A stretch of 64,000 bases of DNA from Anaerovorax odorimutans (GCF_024459955.1 NZ_JANFXK010000006.1:1-64000); one strand, 5' to 3'; counted from the stretch's first letter, positions 44,558 to 53,877 are shown. Notes: generated by a model not told the origin, from the letters alone. Numbers and translations are program-made.

Positions 44558-45469
44558 ATGGACTTCAGACAGATAGAGGCATTTGTAAACGTGATAAAGT
44601 ACAAAGGATTTTCCAAAGCGGCGGAGGCGACCTTTCTGACCCAGCCCACCATAAGCGCCCATGTCAACGCTTTGGAAAAGGAATTAAAGCTGCAATTGAT
44701 TGATCGGACGAAAAAGGAAGCCATGCTGACAGCGGAGGGAAAACTCTTTTACAATTACGCCCTTACCATGCTCAACACCAGAGAGCAGGCCATTTACTCG
44801 CTGCAGAACTTTTCCCTGAACATAAGCGGTACCATTGACATACAGAGTTCCAGCATTCCGGGAGAGTACATCGTGCCCGGCCTCATCGCTGAATTTAAAC
44901 AGGAATACGGCAAAGCCAAATTTCGTCTGGAGCAGTCGGACAGCTCTGCGGTAGCGGATAATATAAAGGCTCACAAGGGTGAAATCGGATTTACCGGGCA
45001 TCGGGAAAATGACGGGCTGACCTATGAGCTTTTGATGAAGGACAGAGCGGTGCTCATAGCGCCGGAGAACGGTTTTTTTGATAAGCATGAGGGAAAGAGC
45101 CTGCGGATGAGGGACCTGGTGGGCGCACCCTTCCTCTTGAGGGAGCAGGGTTCGGCCACAAGAGAAAATTTTGAAAGGGAACTGGATGCCAAAGGAATCC
45201 CCCACACCTCGATCAACATCGCGGCCAGTATGAACAGTATGGAAGCCATCAAGCAGGCAGTCAGAGGCGGCATGGGTGTTTCCATCATTTCCGAGGTGGC
45301 GGCGGACAGGAACAGGGAGGACAGAGGCTATCTGGTCTTTGACATCGAGGACTACGATGTGGAGCGAGAGTTTTACATGGTGTATAACGATAAGATCACC
45401 ATGTCGCCCACCGCGGAGACCTTCAAGTTCTTTGTCCTTGAAAAGTACGGATACGAATTCGAGTATTAG
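44558..45469 (+). CDS. LysR-family regulator linked to selenium genes
   Basis: A 303-residue LysR regulator. HTH in residues 1-60 (GFSKAAEATFLTQPTISAHV), ligand domain from about 90. It lies one base behind selB and before a class V PLP enzyme, the setting in which the selenium-metabolism-associated LysR group is usually found. It is a clear paralogue of the partial LysR gene at 63306 (both start MDFRQIEA). Ligand unknown; a selenium or sulfur compound is a guess from context. Confidence 0.9.
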   Translation: MDFRQIEAFVNVIKYKGFSKAAEATFLTQPTISAHVNALEKELKLQLIDRTKKEAMLTAEGKLFYNYALTMLNTREQAIYSLQNFSLNISGTIDIQSSSIPGEYIVPGLIAEFKQEYGKAKFRLEQSDSSAVADNIKAHKGEIGFTGHRENDGLTYELLMKDRAVLIAPENGFFDKHEGKSLRMRDLVGAPFLLREQGSATRENFERELDAKGIPHTSINIAASMNSMEAIKQAVRGGMGVSIISEVAADRNREDRGYLVFDIEDYDVEREFYMVYNDKITMSPTAETFKFFVLEKYGYEFEY

Positions 45470-45480
45470 GAGACAGGAAA

Positions 45481-46632
45481 ATGAAGCAGATTTATTTTGA
45501 TAATGGCAGCACCTCCTTTCCCAAAGCGCCCGGGCTGGGAGAGGCGATGGGAAAACATATCGACTACAACGGATATAATATCAGCCGGGGCGGATACAGC
45601 AAGGCTTACAGCCTGGAGGGGGAGATCATTGAGGCCAGGGAAGCCGTGTGCAGGCTGTTTCACTGCGATGATGTGAAAAAGGTGATCTTCACTCCGGGGG
45701 CCACCATAGGCCTCAACATGGTATTAAAGGGCCTCCTGAAAAGAGGAGACCATGTCATAACCACATCCATGGAGCACAATGCTGTCGTAAGGCCTCTGGC
45801 ACAGCTGGAGGCGAAAGGCGTTTTGTGGAGCCGGGCCCAGTGCGATGAAAAAGGACGGCTCGATCCGCAGGAAATCCGAAAGCTCATAAGGCCGGAAACA
45901 AAGCTGGTTCTCGCCATACACGGCTCCAATGTCTGCGGAACTTTGATCCCCATCGAAGAAATCGGCCGGATATGCAGGGAAAACCGCATTTTCTTTTGCG
46001 TCGACGCTTCTCAGACTGCGGGCAGCGCGGTTATTGATATGCAGAAGTGCAATGCGGACGCACTGATCTTTCCGGGACATAAAGCTCTGCTGGGGCCTCA
46101 GGGAATCGGCGGAATGATTCTTTCCAGGACCATGGCGGAAACCATGGAGCCTCTCTTTTCGGGAGGCACGGGCAGCGCTTCTCACCGGGAGGAAATGCCG
46201 GAGCTGCTGCCGGACAAATTCCAGCCGGGTACGCTGAATATCCCCGGTATCATCGGACTGAAACATGCCCTTGCGTATATTGAAAAGGAAGGCCTTGTCA
46301 GTATGATGGAGAAGAAAAAGCGCATTACCGATGCTTTTCTGGAAGAGGTAGGCAATATGAAGGGCGTCAGGCTCATCGGGCTTCCGGCGGGCGATGACAG
46401 ATGTTCGGTGGTATCTCTGGATTTTGTGGATCAGGATAACGCGGAGGTGGCCTTTCGCCTGGAAAACGAATTTGGGATCATGACAAGGTGCGGCCTTCAC
46501 TGTGCGCCCCACGCTCACAAAACGCTGGGCACGTTTCCTCAGGGCACGGTCCGCTTTTCCTTTGGCTGCTTTAATACCATTACTGAGATAAGATTTGCAG
46601 CCGGCGCGCTCAATCGGATTTTATGCGGCTGA
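45481..46632 (+). CDS. Class V PLP enzyme, cysteine desulfurase/selenocysteine lyase-like
   Basis: A 383-residue fold-type I PLP protein. PLP Lys in FPGHKALLGPQG (about residue 202), a PLP Asp/His region FFCVDASQTAG, and a C-terminal TRCGLHCAPHAH loop with Cys residues that can take sulfur or selenium. Its place in the sel cluster suggests that it delivers selenium for selenophosphate synthesis or recovers it from Sec. Proteins of this subgroup are also annotated as cysteine desulfurases. AGGAGACAGG precedes the ATG. Confidence 0.88.
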   Translation: MKQIYFDNGSTSFPKAPGLGEAMGKHIDYNGYNISRGGYSKAYSLEGEIIEAREAVCRLFHCDDVKKVIFTPGATIGLNMVLKGLLKRGDHVITTSMEHNAVVRPLAQLEAKGVLWSRAQCDEKGRLDPQEIRKLIRPETKLVLAIHGSNVCGTLIPIEEIGRICRENRIFFCVDASQTAGSAVIDMQKCNADALIFPGHKALLGPQGIGGMILSRTMAETMEPLFSGGTGSASHREEMPELLPDKFQPGTLNIPGIIGLKHALAYIEKEGLVSMMEKKKRITDAFLEEVGNMKGVRLIGLPAGDDRCSVVSLDFVDQDNAEVAFRLENEFGIMTRCGLHCAPHAHKTLGTFPQGTVRFSFGCFNTITEIRFAAGALNRILCG

Positions 46633-46667
46633 ACAGGCCGGCGATGACGCAATCATGGAGGTGCGGC

Positions 46668-48038
46668 ATGGATTTTAATAAGCTTACGGAAAATGAAAAG
46701 AAGTACGCCAGGGCCATCATAGAGTGCATTGACGATGGTATTTTCATTACAGACGGCGAAGGGACGGTAATTGACCTGAACGCCAACAGTCTAGGCTGTC
46801 AGAAGCGGGAAAACATCATAGGCAGGAACATGCGAGAGCTCATTGAGGCCGGCATATACCGGGATTCGGCGGCTCTGCGGGTGATCGAAGAAAAAAAGCC
46901 GGTGAGCATGTTTCAGTATGAGGAAACCGATCTTTTAACCACCGCCATGCCTTATATGGAAAACGGAACAGTGAAAATGGTGGTTTGCTGCGAACGGGAA
47001 ATACACACCCTGGAGGCCATCGAAAGGGAGCTCGAGGAAAGCCTTGAAAAGAACAGTAAATACGAGCAGGAGCTTTTATATATCCGGGCGGAAATGACGA
47101 AAAACGTCGATATCATTGCCGAATCCCCTCAGATGAGAAGGGTTGTGGACCTGGCGATAACAGCCGCCAGCTTTGACTCGCGGGTGCTGATTCAGGGCGA
47201 CACCGGCACGGGTAAAGAGGTAATCGCAAAGCTGATCTACAGCAGCGGCAAGAGGAAGGGAAAGCCCTTTATCGCTGTCAATTGCAGCGCGATCCCGGAA
47301 ACCCTGCTGGAATCGGAGCTGTTCGGCTATGAGAAAGGCGCTTTCACAGGGGCAAATGACGCAGGGAAAAAAGGCTTCTTCGAACTGGCCCATGAAGGCG
47401 TGCTGTTTTTGGATGAAATCGGTGAGGTGTCATTGGGCTTTCAGGTAAAGCTGCTGCGGGCAATTCAGGAGAACGAAATCATCCGTGTGGGCGGCAGCGA
47501 GCCCATAAAAATTGACGTGCAGATCATAGCCGCCACCAACAAAGACTTACTGCAAAAGGTGGAGCAGGGCGAATTCAGAGCCGATCTTTACTATCGCTTA
47601 AATGTTTTCCCAATCAAAATACCGGCGCTGAAAGAGCGAAAAGAAGAGATCATGTCCCTGGTGCAGTTTTTTTCAGACAAGCTCAACAAGCAGTACGGCA
47701 GGGAAAAGTGTTTTTCGCCCCAGGCCATGAAAATATTGCAGAATTACGCCTGGCCGGGAAATATCCGTGAGCTGGAAAATGTGGTGGAGCGGCTCATGCT
47801 CATCAGCCAGAATGACGTGATTAAGGAAGACGACGTGACGGCCATGCTGTTTGACAGCGACGGCATCGACGATCTTCAGTATGAAGGGCTGGATTTAGAG
47901 GAAGCGGTGGCCATAACGGAGAAAAATCTCATAAAAAAATACATGGAAAAATACCGGCATCCTGCGGAGCTGGAAAAGGCCCTGGGCGTATCCAGAGCAA
48001 CGCTGAACCGGAAAATCAATAAGTATGGGTTGAGATAA
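46668..48038 (+). CDS. PAS-domain sigma-54-dependent activator after the sel genes
   Basis: A 456-residue enhancer-binding protein. PAS at about residues 15-115 (IDDGIFITDGEGTVIDLNAN), Walker A GDTGTGKE at 177-184, GAFTGA at 224-229, HTH ALGVSRATLNRKINKYGL at the end. It is close in build and PAS sequence to the activator at 20606. It could control the grd operon or one of the component B pairs, all with sigma-54 promoters. The ATG at 46668 has GGAGGTGCGG in front; the open frame runs back into the class V gene. Confidence 0.93.
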   Translation: MDFNKLTENEKKYARAIIECIDDGIFITDGEGTVIDLNANSLGCQKRENIIGRNMRELIEAGIYRDSAALRVIEEKKPVSMFQYEETDLLTTAMPYMENGTVKMVVCCEREIHTLEAIERELEESLEKNSKYEQELLYIRAEMTKNVDIIAESPQMRRVVDLAITAASFDSRVLIQGDTGTGKEVIAKLIYSSGKRKGKPFIAVNCSAIPETLLESELFGYEKGAFTGANDAGKKGFFELAHEGVLFLDEIGEVSLGFQVKLLRAIQENEIIRVGGSEPIKIDVQIIAATNKDLLQKVEQGEFRADLYYRLNVFPIKIPALKERKEEIMSLVQFFSDKLNKQYGREKCFSPQAMKILQNYAWPGNIRELENVVERLMLISQNDVIKEDDVTAMLFDSDGIDDLQYEGLDLEEAVAITEKNLIKKYMEKYRHPAELEKALGVSRATLNRKINKYGLR

Positions 48039-48055
48039 AGCTTGCCGCATCTGGC

Positions 48056-48598
48056 TCAAGGATTAAAAAGAATCATGTGCAGCACTGCCGGCTCACTGCC
48101 GATATTTTTGTATGAATGAACGGCGTCGGCTCTGAATCGTATGCTTTCGCCCTTTTCAACCGCAAAGCTTTGGCGGTCAGCGCAAATCTCAATTTTACCT
48201 GCGAAGACGGTAATAAATTCAATGGTTCCTTTCAAGTGCGGTTCGGATTCCCAATAACTGCCCTCGTCTAATTCCAGATAATATACCGCAAATCTGCGAT
48301 TCTCGTTGTCTGGGAAAATCGAATAATTTTTTACTTTTCCTCCATCCTCAAGCAATGGCTGGATGTCTGACGTTTTTACAATTTCATACGGACTTTTGGG
48401 GCGAACCGTTAAAGCGTCAAAGGGCACTTTCATTCCGTTTGCGATTTTCCATAACGTGGATATGGTTGGGTTCCCATCGCCGCGTTCAATTTGCGCAAGC
48501 ATACTCTTACTGACCCCGCTCAGTTTCGCGAGCTCGTCCATGCTTAATTTGTTTTCTTCACGTAACCGCTTAATGTTTTTCGCAACAATCTGATTCAT
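48056..48598 (-). CDS. XRE regulator with C-terminal cupin domain
   Basis: A regulator of about 180 residues. HTH at residues 5-60 (LAKLSGVSKSMLAQIERGDG), cupin from about 105 (KGTIEFITVFAGKIEICADR). Such proteins often control a transporter or amine/amino acid gene and bind a small ligand in the cupin. It diverges from a LysE-type exporter gene 168 bases away, its likely target. The ATG at 48598 is rather far from GGAGGG; a TTG at 48607 has better spacing, so three more residues are possible. Confidence 0.88.
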   Translation of the reverse strand: MNQIVAKNIKRLREENKLSMDELAKLSGVSKSMLAQIERGDGNPTISTLWKIANGMKVPFDALTVRPKSPYEIVKTSDIQPLLEDGGKVKNYSIFPDNENRRFAVYYLELDEGSYWESEPHLKGTIEFITVFAGKIEICADRQSFAVEKGESIRFRADAVHSYKNIGSEPAVLHMILFNP

Positions 48599-48765
48599 TG
48601 AATCCAAAAAAACCACCCTCCTTATTGACAATATATCGTACAAATTGTATTATTATATCGTACATGTGCAATATAATGTTCATTTTGTATCATTATACAC
48701 TTTTGGGTTAAGCTTGTAAAGGCAATTCCAGGCTTTGAATTATGATTGAAATAGAGGGGTTCAAG

Positions 48766-49347
48766 ATGTTTCATTTATACGATTTTCTGATTTATTGTTT
48801 TATTACTGCCTACACGCCAGGAGCAAACAACCTGCTTTCCATGAGCAACGCGATGCGGCTGGGATTCCGCCGGAGCGTCCGTTTTAATCTTGGAATACTG
48901 GTTGGATTCGCGGCGGTTATGTCCATTTGCACCGTTTTTAGCGCAACGCTCTATTCGTTTCTGCCGAAGGTCAAAATCGTCATGCAGATATTGGGCGCCG
49001 TCTATATGCTGTACCTGGCATGGAAAGTTTGGAAAAGTTCTTCTGAATTAAGCGCCGACGGCGGCAGGGAAGCCAGCTTCCTTTCAGGTATGGTATTGCA
49101 ATTTGCCAACCCCAAGATTTACATTTATGCGATTACGGCAATGTCGCTTTATATCTTGCCGGTTTATCATTCTGCCGCGGCTCTGATCGGATTCACAGCG
49201 ATACTTTCGCTGATTGGAGCTTCGGGCTCTTTTATATGGGCGTTGTTCGGAGCGGCATTCTGCAAACTCTTCTCCAAGCATACGAGACTGGTAAACACAA
49301 TTATGGCTCTTCTGCTTATTTACTGCGCGGTTTCGCTATTCCTTTAA
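48766..49347 (+). CDS. LysE/RhtB-family amino acid exporter
   Basis: A 193-residue membrane protein with six hydrophobic segments. The start contains YCFITAYTPGANNLLSMSNA, the LysE/RhtB signature region, and a later GMVLQFANPKIYIYAITAMS is conserved too. It would export an amino acid or related compound. The ATG at 48766 lies six bases behind GAGGGGTTC. The divergent XRE-cupin gene probably regulates it. Confidence 0.9.
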   Translation: MFHLYDFLIYCFITAYTPGANNLLSMSNAMRLGFRRSVRFNLGILVGFAAVMSICTVFSATLYSFLPKVKIVMQILGAVYMLYLAWKVWKSSSELSADGGREASFLSGMVLQFANPKIYIYAITAMSLYILPVYHSAAALIGFTAILSLIGASGSFIWALFGAAFCKLFSKHTRLVNTIMALLLIYCAVSLFL

Positions 49348-49455
49348 GTATTAAAATAAGTTTTTGATTATCTGTTTATAACTTTTTATATGTCCGCAAA
49401 GCCTTATTCTATCGGTTTTACGGGCATTTTTACTATTGTCATATCTTGAATAAAG

Positions 49456-49507
49456 TTGACATTAGCAACTATGTGTGATATATTAAAAGAAGTTGACGAT
49501 GTCAACT
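49456..49507 (+). promoter_or_regulatory. Promoter and operator of the MarR/GNAT pair
   Basis: TTGACA (49456-49461) and TATATT (49479-49484) are 17 bases apart. AGTTGAC-GAT-GTCAACT (49491-49507) is an inverted repeat just behind the start, and AGTTGACATTAGCAACT over the -35 box is a second, poorer copy. Two operators placed so suggest that the MarR protein represses its own gene. Confidence 0.75.
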
Positions 49508-49526
49508 ATTGAAAAGGAGAATAGGT

Positions 49527-49979
49527 ATGGAAAATAAGACGATTTTGAAAATAAGAGAGTTTAATCGATTTTATTTATCTACTATGGATTTTTACGAAGC
49601 TAAATATTTAAGCTCCGATTATTCCATGACGGAATCCAGAGTATTGTATGAAATCTATGAAACCGGGAAATGCAATGCAGACGACGTTGTGAAGAAATTA
49701 CATCTTGATAAAGGATATTTAAGTAGAATAATAAAACGATTTGAAAACAAACAGATTCTACAAAGAGAAAAATCCCAAACAGATGCAAGATTTTATCATA
49801 TTCAATTAACAGAAAAGGGTAAGAAGATAACAGAAGCATTAATTTATGAATCCAATCAGGGAATAGGAAATATCATTCAGTCACTTTCAACAGAAGAATG
49901 TATCCAGTTAGAGAAGTCAATGGATACGATTAAAAAAATACTTACAGGAGGATTAAACCATGAAAATCATAAAATATGA
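49527..49979 (+). CDS. MarR-family transcriptional regulator
   Basis: A 150-residue winged-helix regulator. DNA-binding part KCNADDVVKKLHLDKGYLSR and the wing QREKSQTDARFYHIQLTEKG. It precedes a GNAT gene and overlaps it by 20 bases. This pair is clearly richer in A and T than the neighbours, in both bases and codon use, which suggests recent gain. AAAAGGAGAATAGGT lies before the ATG at 49527. Confidence 0.9.
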   Translation: MENKTILKIREFNRFYLSTMDFYEAKYLSSDYSMTESRVLYEIYETGKCNADDVVKKLHLDKGYLSRIIKRFENKQILQREKSQTDARFYHIQLTEKGKKITEALIYESNQGIGNIIQSLSTEECIQLEKSMDTIKKILTGGLNHENHKI

Positions 49980-50415
49980 TTCAAAATATAAAGATAAATT
50001 TATAGAGTACAATAAAGATTGGATAATTGATAATTTTGGAACTTTAGAAAAAGAGGATGAAGAAACATTTGAAAATATAGAAAAAGAATTAGAAAATGGC
50101 GCAATGGTATATTTTTCGATTGAAAATGACGAGGTACTTGCAACGTGTATGTCAAAGCCTATGCAATATGATACATGGGAAATATGCAAACTAGCTTCTA
50201 ATAAACATCGCGATCATAAAGGAAGTGGAAGTGCCGTATTTGAAGCGTCAATGAATTGGGCAATAGAGCATGGTGCAAAGAAATTACTTCTTTTTTCTAA
50301 TAGAAGATTGAAACCTGCAATTCATATTTATGAAAAATTCGGGTTCAAAGAATTAAATATTGATGATTATGGATATACCCGTGGCGATATTGCATTTGAA
50401 AAAATCTTAGAATAA
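49960..50415 (+). CDS. GNAT-family N-acetyltransferase
   Basis: A 151-residue acetyltransferase. The acetyl-CoA region is ASNKHRDHKGSGSAVFEASM with WAIEHGAKKLLLFSNRRLKP after it, and the end has AIHIYEKFGFKEL. Substrate unknown. Like the MarR gene in front it is AT-rich. ACAGGAGGATT precedes the ATG, within the MarR gene. A strong terminator follows. Confidence 0.9.
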   Translation: MKIIKYDSKYKDKFIEYNKDWIIDNFGTLEKEDEETFENIEKELENGAMVYFSIENDEVLATCMSKPMQYDTWEICKLASNKHRDHKGSGSAVFEASMNWAIEHGAKKLLLFSNRRLKPAIHIYEKFGFKELNIDDYGYTRGDIAFEKILE

Positions 50416-50456
50416 TTTTCGTATAAATATGAAAATTGAATGATTCGTCTGTTCAA

Positions 50457-50507
50457 AACTGCTCTCAACTGAGTTTAGCTGCTCATTTGAGAGCAGTTTT
50501 ATTTTTT
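50457..50507 (+). terminator. Intrinsic terminator of the MarR/GNAT pair
   Basis: AAACTGCTCTCAA pairs with TTGAGAGCAGTTT, followed by TATTTTTT. Confidence 0.85.
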
Positions 50508-50547
50508 GTGCTTTCCAAAAGCACCGTGATTTCAAGGTTTCCCAACT

Positions 50548-50562
50548 TGGCATTGTACTTGC
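50548..50562 (+). promoter_or_regulatory. Sigma-54 promoter of the second component B pair
   Basis: TGGCATTGTACTTGC fits TGGCAY-N5-TTGC. Transcription would start near 50575, leaving a leader of about 320 bases with repeat module D. GTGCTTT-CCA-AAAGCAC (50509-50525) just before it is a possible binding site, though close for an activator. Confidence 0.82.
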
Positions 50563-50690
50563 TATATATAAAATAAATCATATAGTTTAATTATATTGAA
50601 ATATATAATCAAACTGCCGGCCGATTGGCGGGAATTGTCTTTGAATTTTAGGCTGAAAGCTGTCGTGAAAAGGAGGTACCGCATTAGATC

Positions 50691-50758
50691 TGCAACCAAA
50701 GTGTTTCTTTTTGGCCAATGGTCGCGGGAAAAACAGGGAAACCGGCCATTTGGTCGCA
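50691..50758 (+). repeat. Short repeat module, copy D, in the grdE copy 2 leader
   Basis: TGCAACCA to TGGTCGCA with CAATGGTCGCGGGAAAAAC inside, the same 68-base module as at the start of repeat copies A and B. The longer part of the repeat is missing. It lies in the presumed leader RNA of the component B pair; the gap 50416-50892 holds no gene. Confidence 0.7.
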
Positions 50759-50892
50759 AAACCGCAGAAAGCCGATCGCAAGCCCGCAGCAACCCGGCCG
50801 GGCCCTGCGGCAAGCAGAAAATTGATCCGACACTGCGGCCGGCCGCAGGCAAGTTATTGAATCATGAATACTGATTGGAGGGATTTATCGAC

Positions 50893-52152
50893 ATGAGTAA
50901 AATGCAATTGGATTTGGATGTTATTGAAATCAAGGATGTCTGTTTTGGAGAGAAAGACGATCTGGACCACGGCACGCTGGTTATCGACAAAAAGGGTCTC
51001 ATCGAATACCTGGCTGACCCGGTATTTTCCAAAATAGACATTGAGCTGGCCAAGCCCGGCGATTCGGCAAGGATCATCCCGGTAAAGGATGTGATCGAAC
51101 CGAGAATCAAGGAAGACGGAAAGACTTCCTTTCCGGGAATCATCGGCGATTATACGGAATGCGGCGAAGGCACAACCAAGGTGCTGCGAGGCTGCGCAGT
51201 TGTGAGCACGGGTACGATCGTCGGCTTTCAGGAAGGCATCATCGACATGTCCGGCCCCGGCGCCAGGTACACCAGATATTCCAGCCTCAACAATATTGTT
51301 CTTGTCACAGAGATCATAGAAGGAATCAAGCCTGCGGAACACGAGGCCGCAGTGAGGATGGCCGGATTGAAGGCAGCCCATTATCTGGCGAAATCCGCAT
51401 TGGGAAAAACTCCCGATTACCGGGAAAGCTACGCCCTGGCAGAGAGCAAGGAAAATCTGCCGAAGGTTGCGATCATGTATATGATTATGGCCCAGGGCCT
51501 GCTCCACGACAACTATGTATACGGCGTAGACGCCAAAAGGCTGCACCCCGCTTTACTGCATCCCAACGAAGTGTTTGACGGGGCCATTGTGAACGGCTGC
51601 TGCGTGGTCGCCGGAGATAAATATACCACCTACGACCATCAGAACAACTCCATTGTCCAGGAGTTTTACAAACGTCACGGCAAAGAAATCGACTTTAAGG
51701 GGCTCATTGCAGTGCCCACCTATCCCGGACTTGCGGACAAGAGAAGATGCTGCTCGTCCGCCGTAAGGATGGCAAGGCTTTTGGGCGTTGACGGTGTAGC
51801 CATTCCTGAAGAGGGCGGCGGCAATCCCGAGGCGGATCTGATGATGCTTTGCCGCCAATGTGAAAAGAACGGCATCAAGACGGTCATGATGCTGGGACCG
51901 GACGGCGTGGAAGAGCCGGTTGCTGATACCGCTCCCGAGGCCGACGCAGTAATCAATGTGGGCGACTGCAACGAATTCGTGGTACTGCCGCCGATGGAGC
52001 GGATTATCGGGGATCAGGAGCAGGTGAAATACATGTCGGGCGGCGCGGAAGAAAGCATCAATGAAGACGGTAGCATCCGCGTGTCCCTGTCCATCATCAT
52101 GGGATCGGTCATTGGCCAGGGAACGCTGAAAATGAGTTCATACGTATATTAA
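50893..52152 (+). CDS. grdE: Glycine/sarcosine/betaine reductase component B, GrdE-type proprotein (copy 2)
   Basis: A 419-residue paralogue of the protein at 22300, with the same GFQEGIIDMSGPG and QGLLHDNYVYGV segments. The cut site reads GAIVNGCC with Cys237 aligned to Cys239 of copy 1; the residue before the pyruvoyl-forming Cys is Cys, not Asn, unlike copy 1. The substrate type (glycine, sarcosine, betaine or other) cannot be told; the symbol marks the family only. The GrdB-type partner follows after 12 bases. The ATG at 50893 comes seven to ten bases after GGAGGG. The linked operon downstream (permease, acyl-CoA dehydrogenase, ETF, CoA-transferases) suggests a substrate beyond plain glycine. 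Confidence 0.92.
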   Translation: MSKMQLDLDVIEIKDVCFGEKDDLDHGTLVIDKKGLIEYLADPVFSKIDIELAKPGDSARIIPVKDVIEPRIKEDGKTSFPGIIGDYTECGEGTTKVLRGCAVVSTGTIVGFQEGIIDMSGPGARYTRYSSLNNIVLVTEIIEGIKPAEHEAAVRMAGLKAAHYLAKSALGKTPDYRESYALAESKENLPKVAIMYMIMAQGLLHDNYVYGVDAKRLHPALLHPNEVFDGAIVNGCCVVAGDKYTTYDHQNNSIVQEFYKRHGKEIDFKGLIAVPTYPGLADKRRCCSSAVRMARLLGVDGVAIPEEGGGNPEADLMMLCRQCEKNGIKTVMMLGPDGVEEPVADTAPEADAVINVGDCNEFVVLPPMERIIGDQEQVKYMSGGAEESINEDGSIRVSLSIIMGSVIGQGTLKMSSYVY

Positions 52153-52164
52153 GGAGGTTTTAAC

Positions 52165-53472
52165 GTGAGAGTTGTACATTATATCAATCAATTCTTCGGC
52201 CAGATCGGCGGAGAAGAAATGGCGCATCACCCCTTGGAAGTAAGAAAGGGCCCCTTCGGTCCGGGCCAGGCCCTGCAAAGCCTGCTGGGGGAGGATATTC
52301 AGATCACAGCCACCATTGTATGCGGCGACAATTACTTTGTGGAAAACGCCGAGGCCTTGCAAGAGGATGTCGTAAACATACTAAAGGACGAAAAGGCGGA
52401 TCTGCTGGTGGCGGGTCCGGCCTTCAACGCCGGAAGATACGGAATGGCCTGCGGGCAGGTATGCAAAATATCCTATGAAGAATTGGGCCTTGAAGCGGTT
52501 TCGGGAATGTATGAGGAAAATCCGGGGCTGGAGCTGTTCCGGAAATTCGCCTATATACTGCCCACCGGCAATTCCGCCAGAAATATGAAGGATGCTCTCA
52601 AAAACATCAGCGATTTTGTGAAGAAACTTAACTCCGGCGAAGAAATCAAAGGCCCGGAAGAGGAAGGCTATGTGCAGAGGGGCATAAGAAAGAATTACTT
52701 TGAAGAGAAAACGGGAGCCGAGAGATGTCTGGACATGCTGCTGAAAAAGATAAAAGGCGAGGAATTTGAGACCGAGCTGCCTATGCCTGTTTTTGAAAAG
52801 GTAGTTCCAAGCCCCGCAATCAAGGATATGAGCAAGGCGAAGATCATCGTAATGACCTCCGGCGGCATGGTGCCCCCGGGCAATCCCGACCATCTGGAAG
52901 CGTGCAACTGCACCAAATTCAGAAGATACGATTATGAGACTTATTACGGCGGCAAAGGGGTAACGAAGGGGAAAGTGGTCCATGGCGGATACGACCCTGT
53001 TTACGGCGATGAGGACGGCAACCGGATACTTCCCGTGGATATGCTCACAGAGCTGGAAAAGGAGGGTCGTATCGGCGAGCTGTGCGACTTTACTTATGTA
53101 ACCGTGGGCAACGGCATGGGAACCGACCAGGCTGCCGAATTCGGCGACGCGCTGGCGGAGGAATTAAAGCGGGAAGAGATACAGGGCGCTATACTGACCT
53201 CCACCTGAGGAACCTGTACTCGTTGCGGTGCAACGATCGTAAAACATATCGACGCTGCGGGTATTCCCATCGTGCACGTATGTACGGTAACGCCCATTTC
53301 CATATCGGTAGGGGCCAACAGAGTCGTTCCGGGTGTTTCCATTCCTCATCCTGTGGGAAGGCCGGATCTTCCGCTGGAAGAAGAAAAGGCTTATCGGAAA
53401 AAGATGATGGAAACCGCTCTGAAAGCATTGGAGACAGACATCACGGAACAGACTGTCTTTCAGGTCGAATAA
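52165..53472 (+). CDS. grdB: Glycine/sarcosine/betaine reductase component B, GrdB-type selenoprotein (copy 2)
   Basis: A 435-residue selenoprotein. The TGA at 53206-53208 (residue 348) is in LTST-Sec-GTCTRCGAT, the full family motif with both Cys; the frame goes on to TAA at 53470-53472. A stem-loop stands right after it (53220-53236). Start is the GTG at 52165 (MRVVHYINQFFGQIGGEE), with AAGGAGGT seven to nine bases upstream. Together with the GrdE-type protein it should form component B and pass its product to GrdA. No clear terminator follows; the next promoter is 400 bases on. Confidence 0.94.
53220..53236 (+). promoter_or_regulatory. Bacterial SECIS stem-loop in grdB copy 2
   Basis: TCGTTGC, loop GGT, GCAACGA, beginning 12 bases after the Sec TGA. 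Compared with copy 1 the first pair is exchanged (T-A for A-T). Confidence 0.8.
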
Positions 53473-53749
53473 CAGATGAGAAGGGACTGTCGCATTAAGA
53501 AAGAAAACTTTGCAACGGTCCCCGCGCTTCATTTCTTAAAATCAGGCTATTTAACAGGAAATGATCGAAAACAGGTCTTTCCAGGCCATGACTTTTATCC
53601 ATAAAGGCGTTTTTCCTGCTTAAAACGGATAAGAAACCCCAAATATGGCGAACTGGTCCAGAACGGAGCTTCTGATCCGTGTCCAAGCAAATGGCAGCGC
53701 CCAGATTTTACCAACCAATGCGGCAGCAGGTTGCTTTTGAACAACTTTC

Positions 53750-53785
53750 GTTGCCGCACGGCAACCGGCGTTGCCATGCGGCAAC
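53750..53785. promoter_or_regulatory. Paired palindromic activator sites before the permease operon
   Basis: GTTGCCGCACGGCAAC (53750-53765) and GTTGCCATGCGGCAAC (53770-53785), 20 bases from start to start, so on the same face of the helix. The centre is about 110 bases before the -24 box at 53878. The same pair occurs at 63183-63217. The rest of 53473-53749 is without visible features. Confidence 0.8.
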
Positions 53786-53877
53786 GATTTTACTGGAAAA
53801 TTAAAAAAATACTGAATATTACAGCCCAAAACCCTAAGATTTCGGGGAAATAAAAAAGAAATGCTTTTCAAATCATG

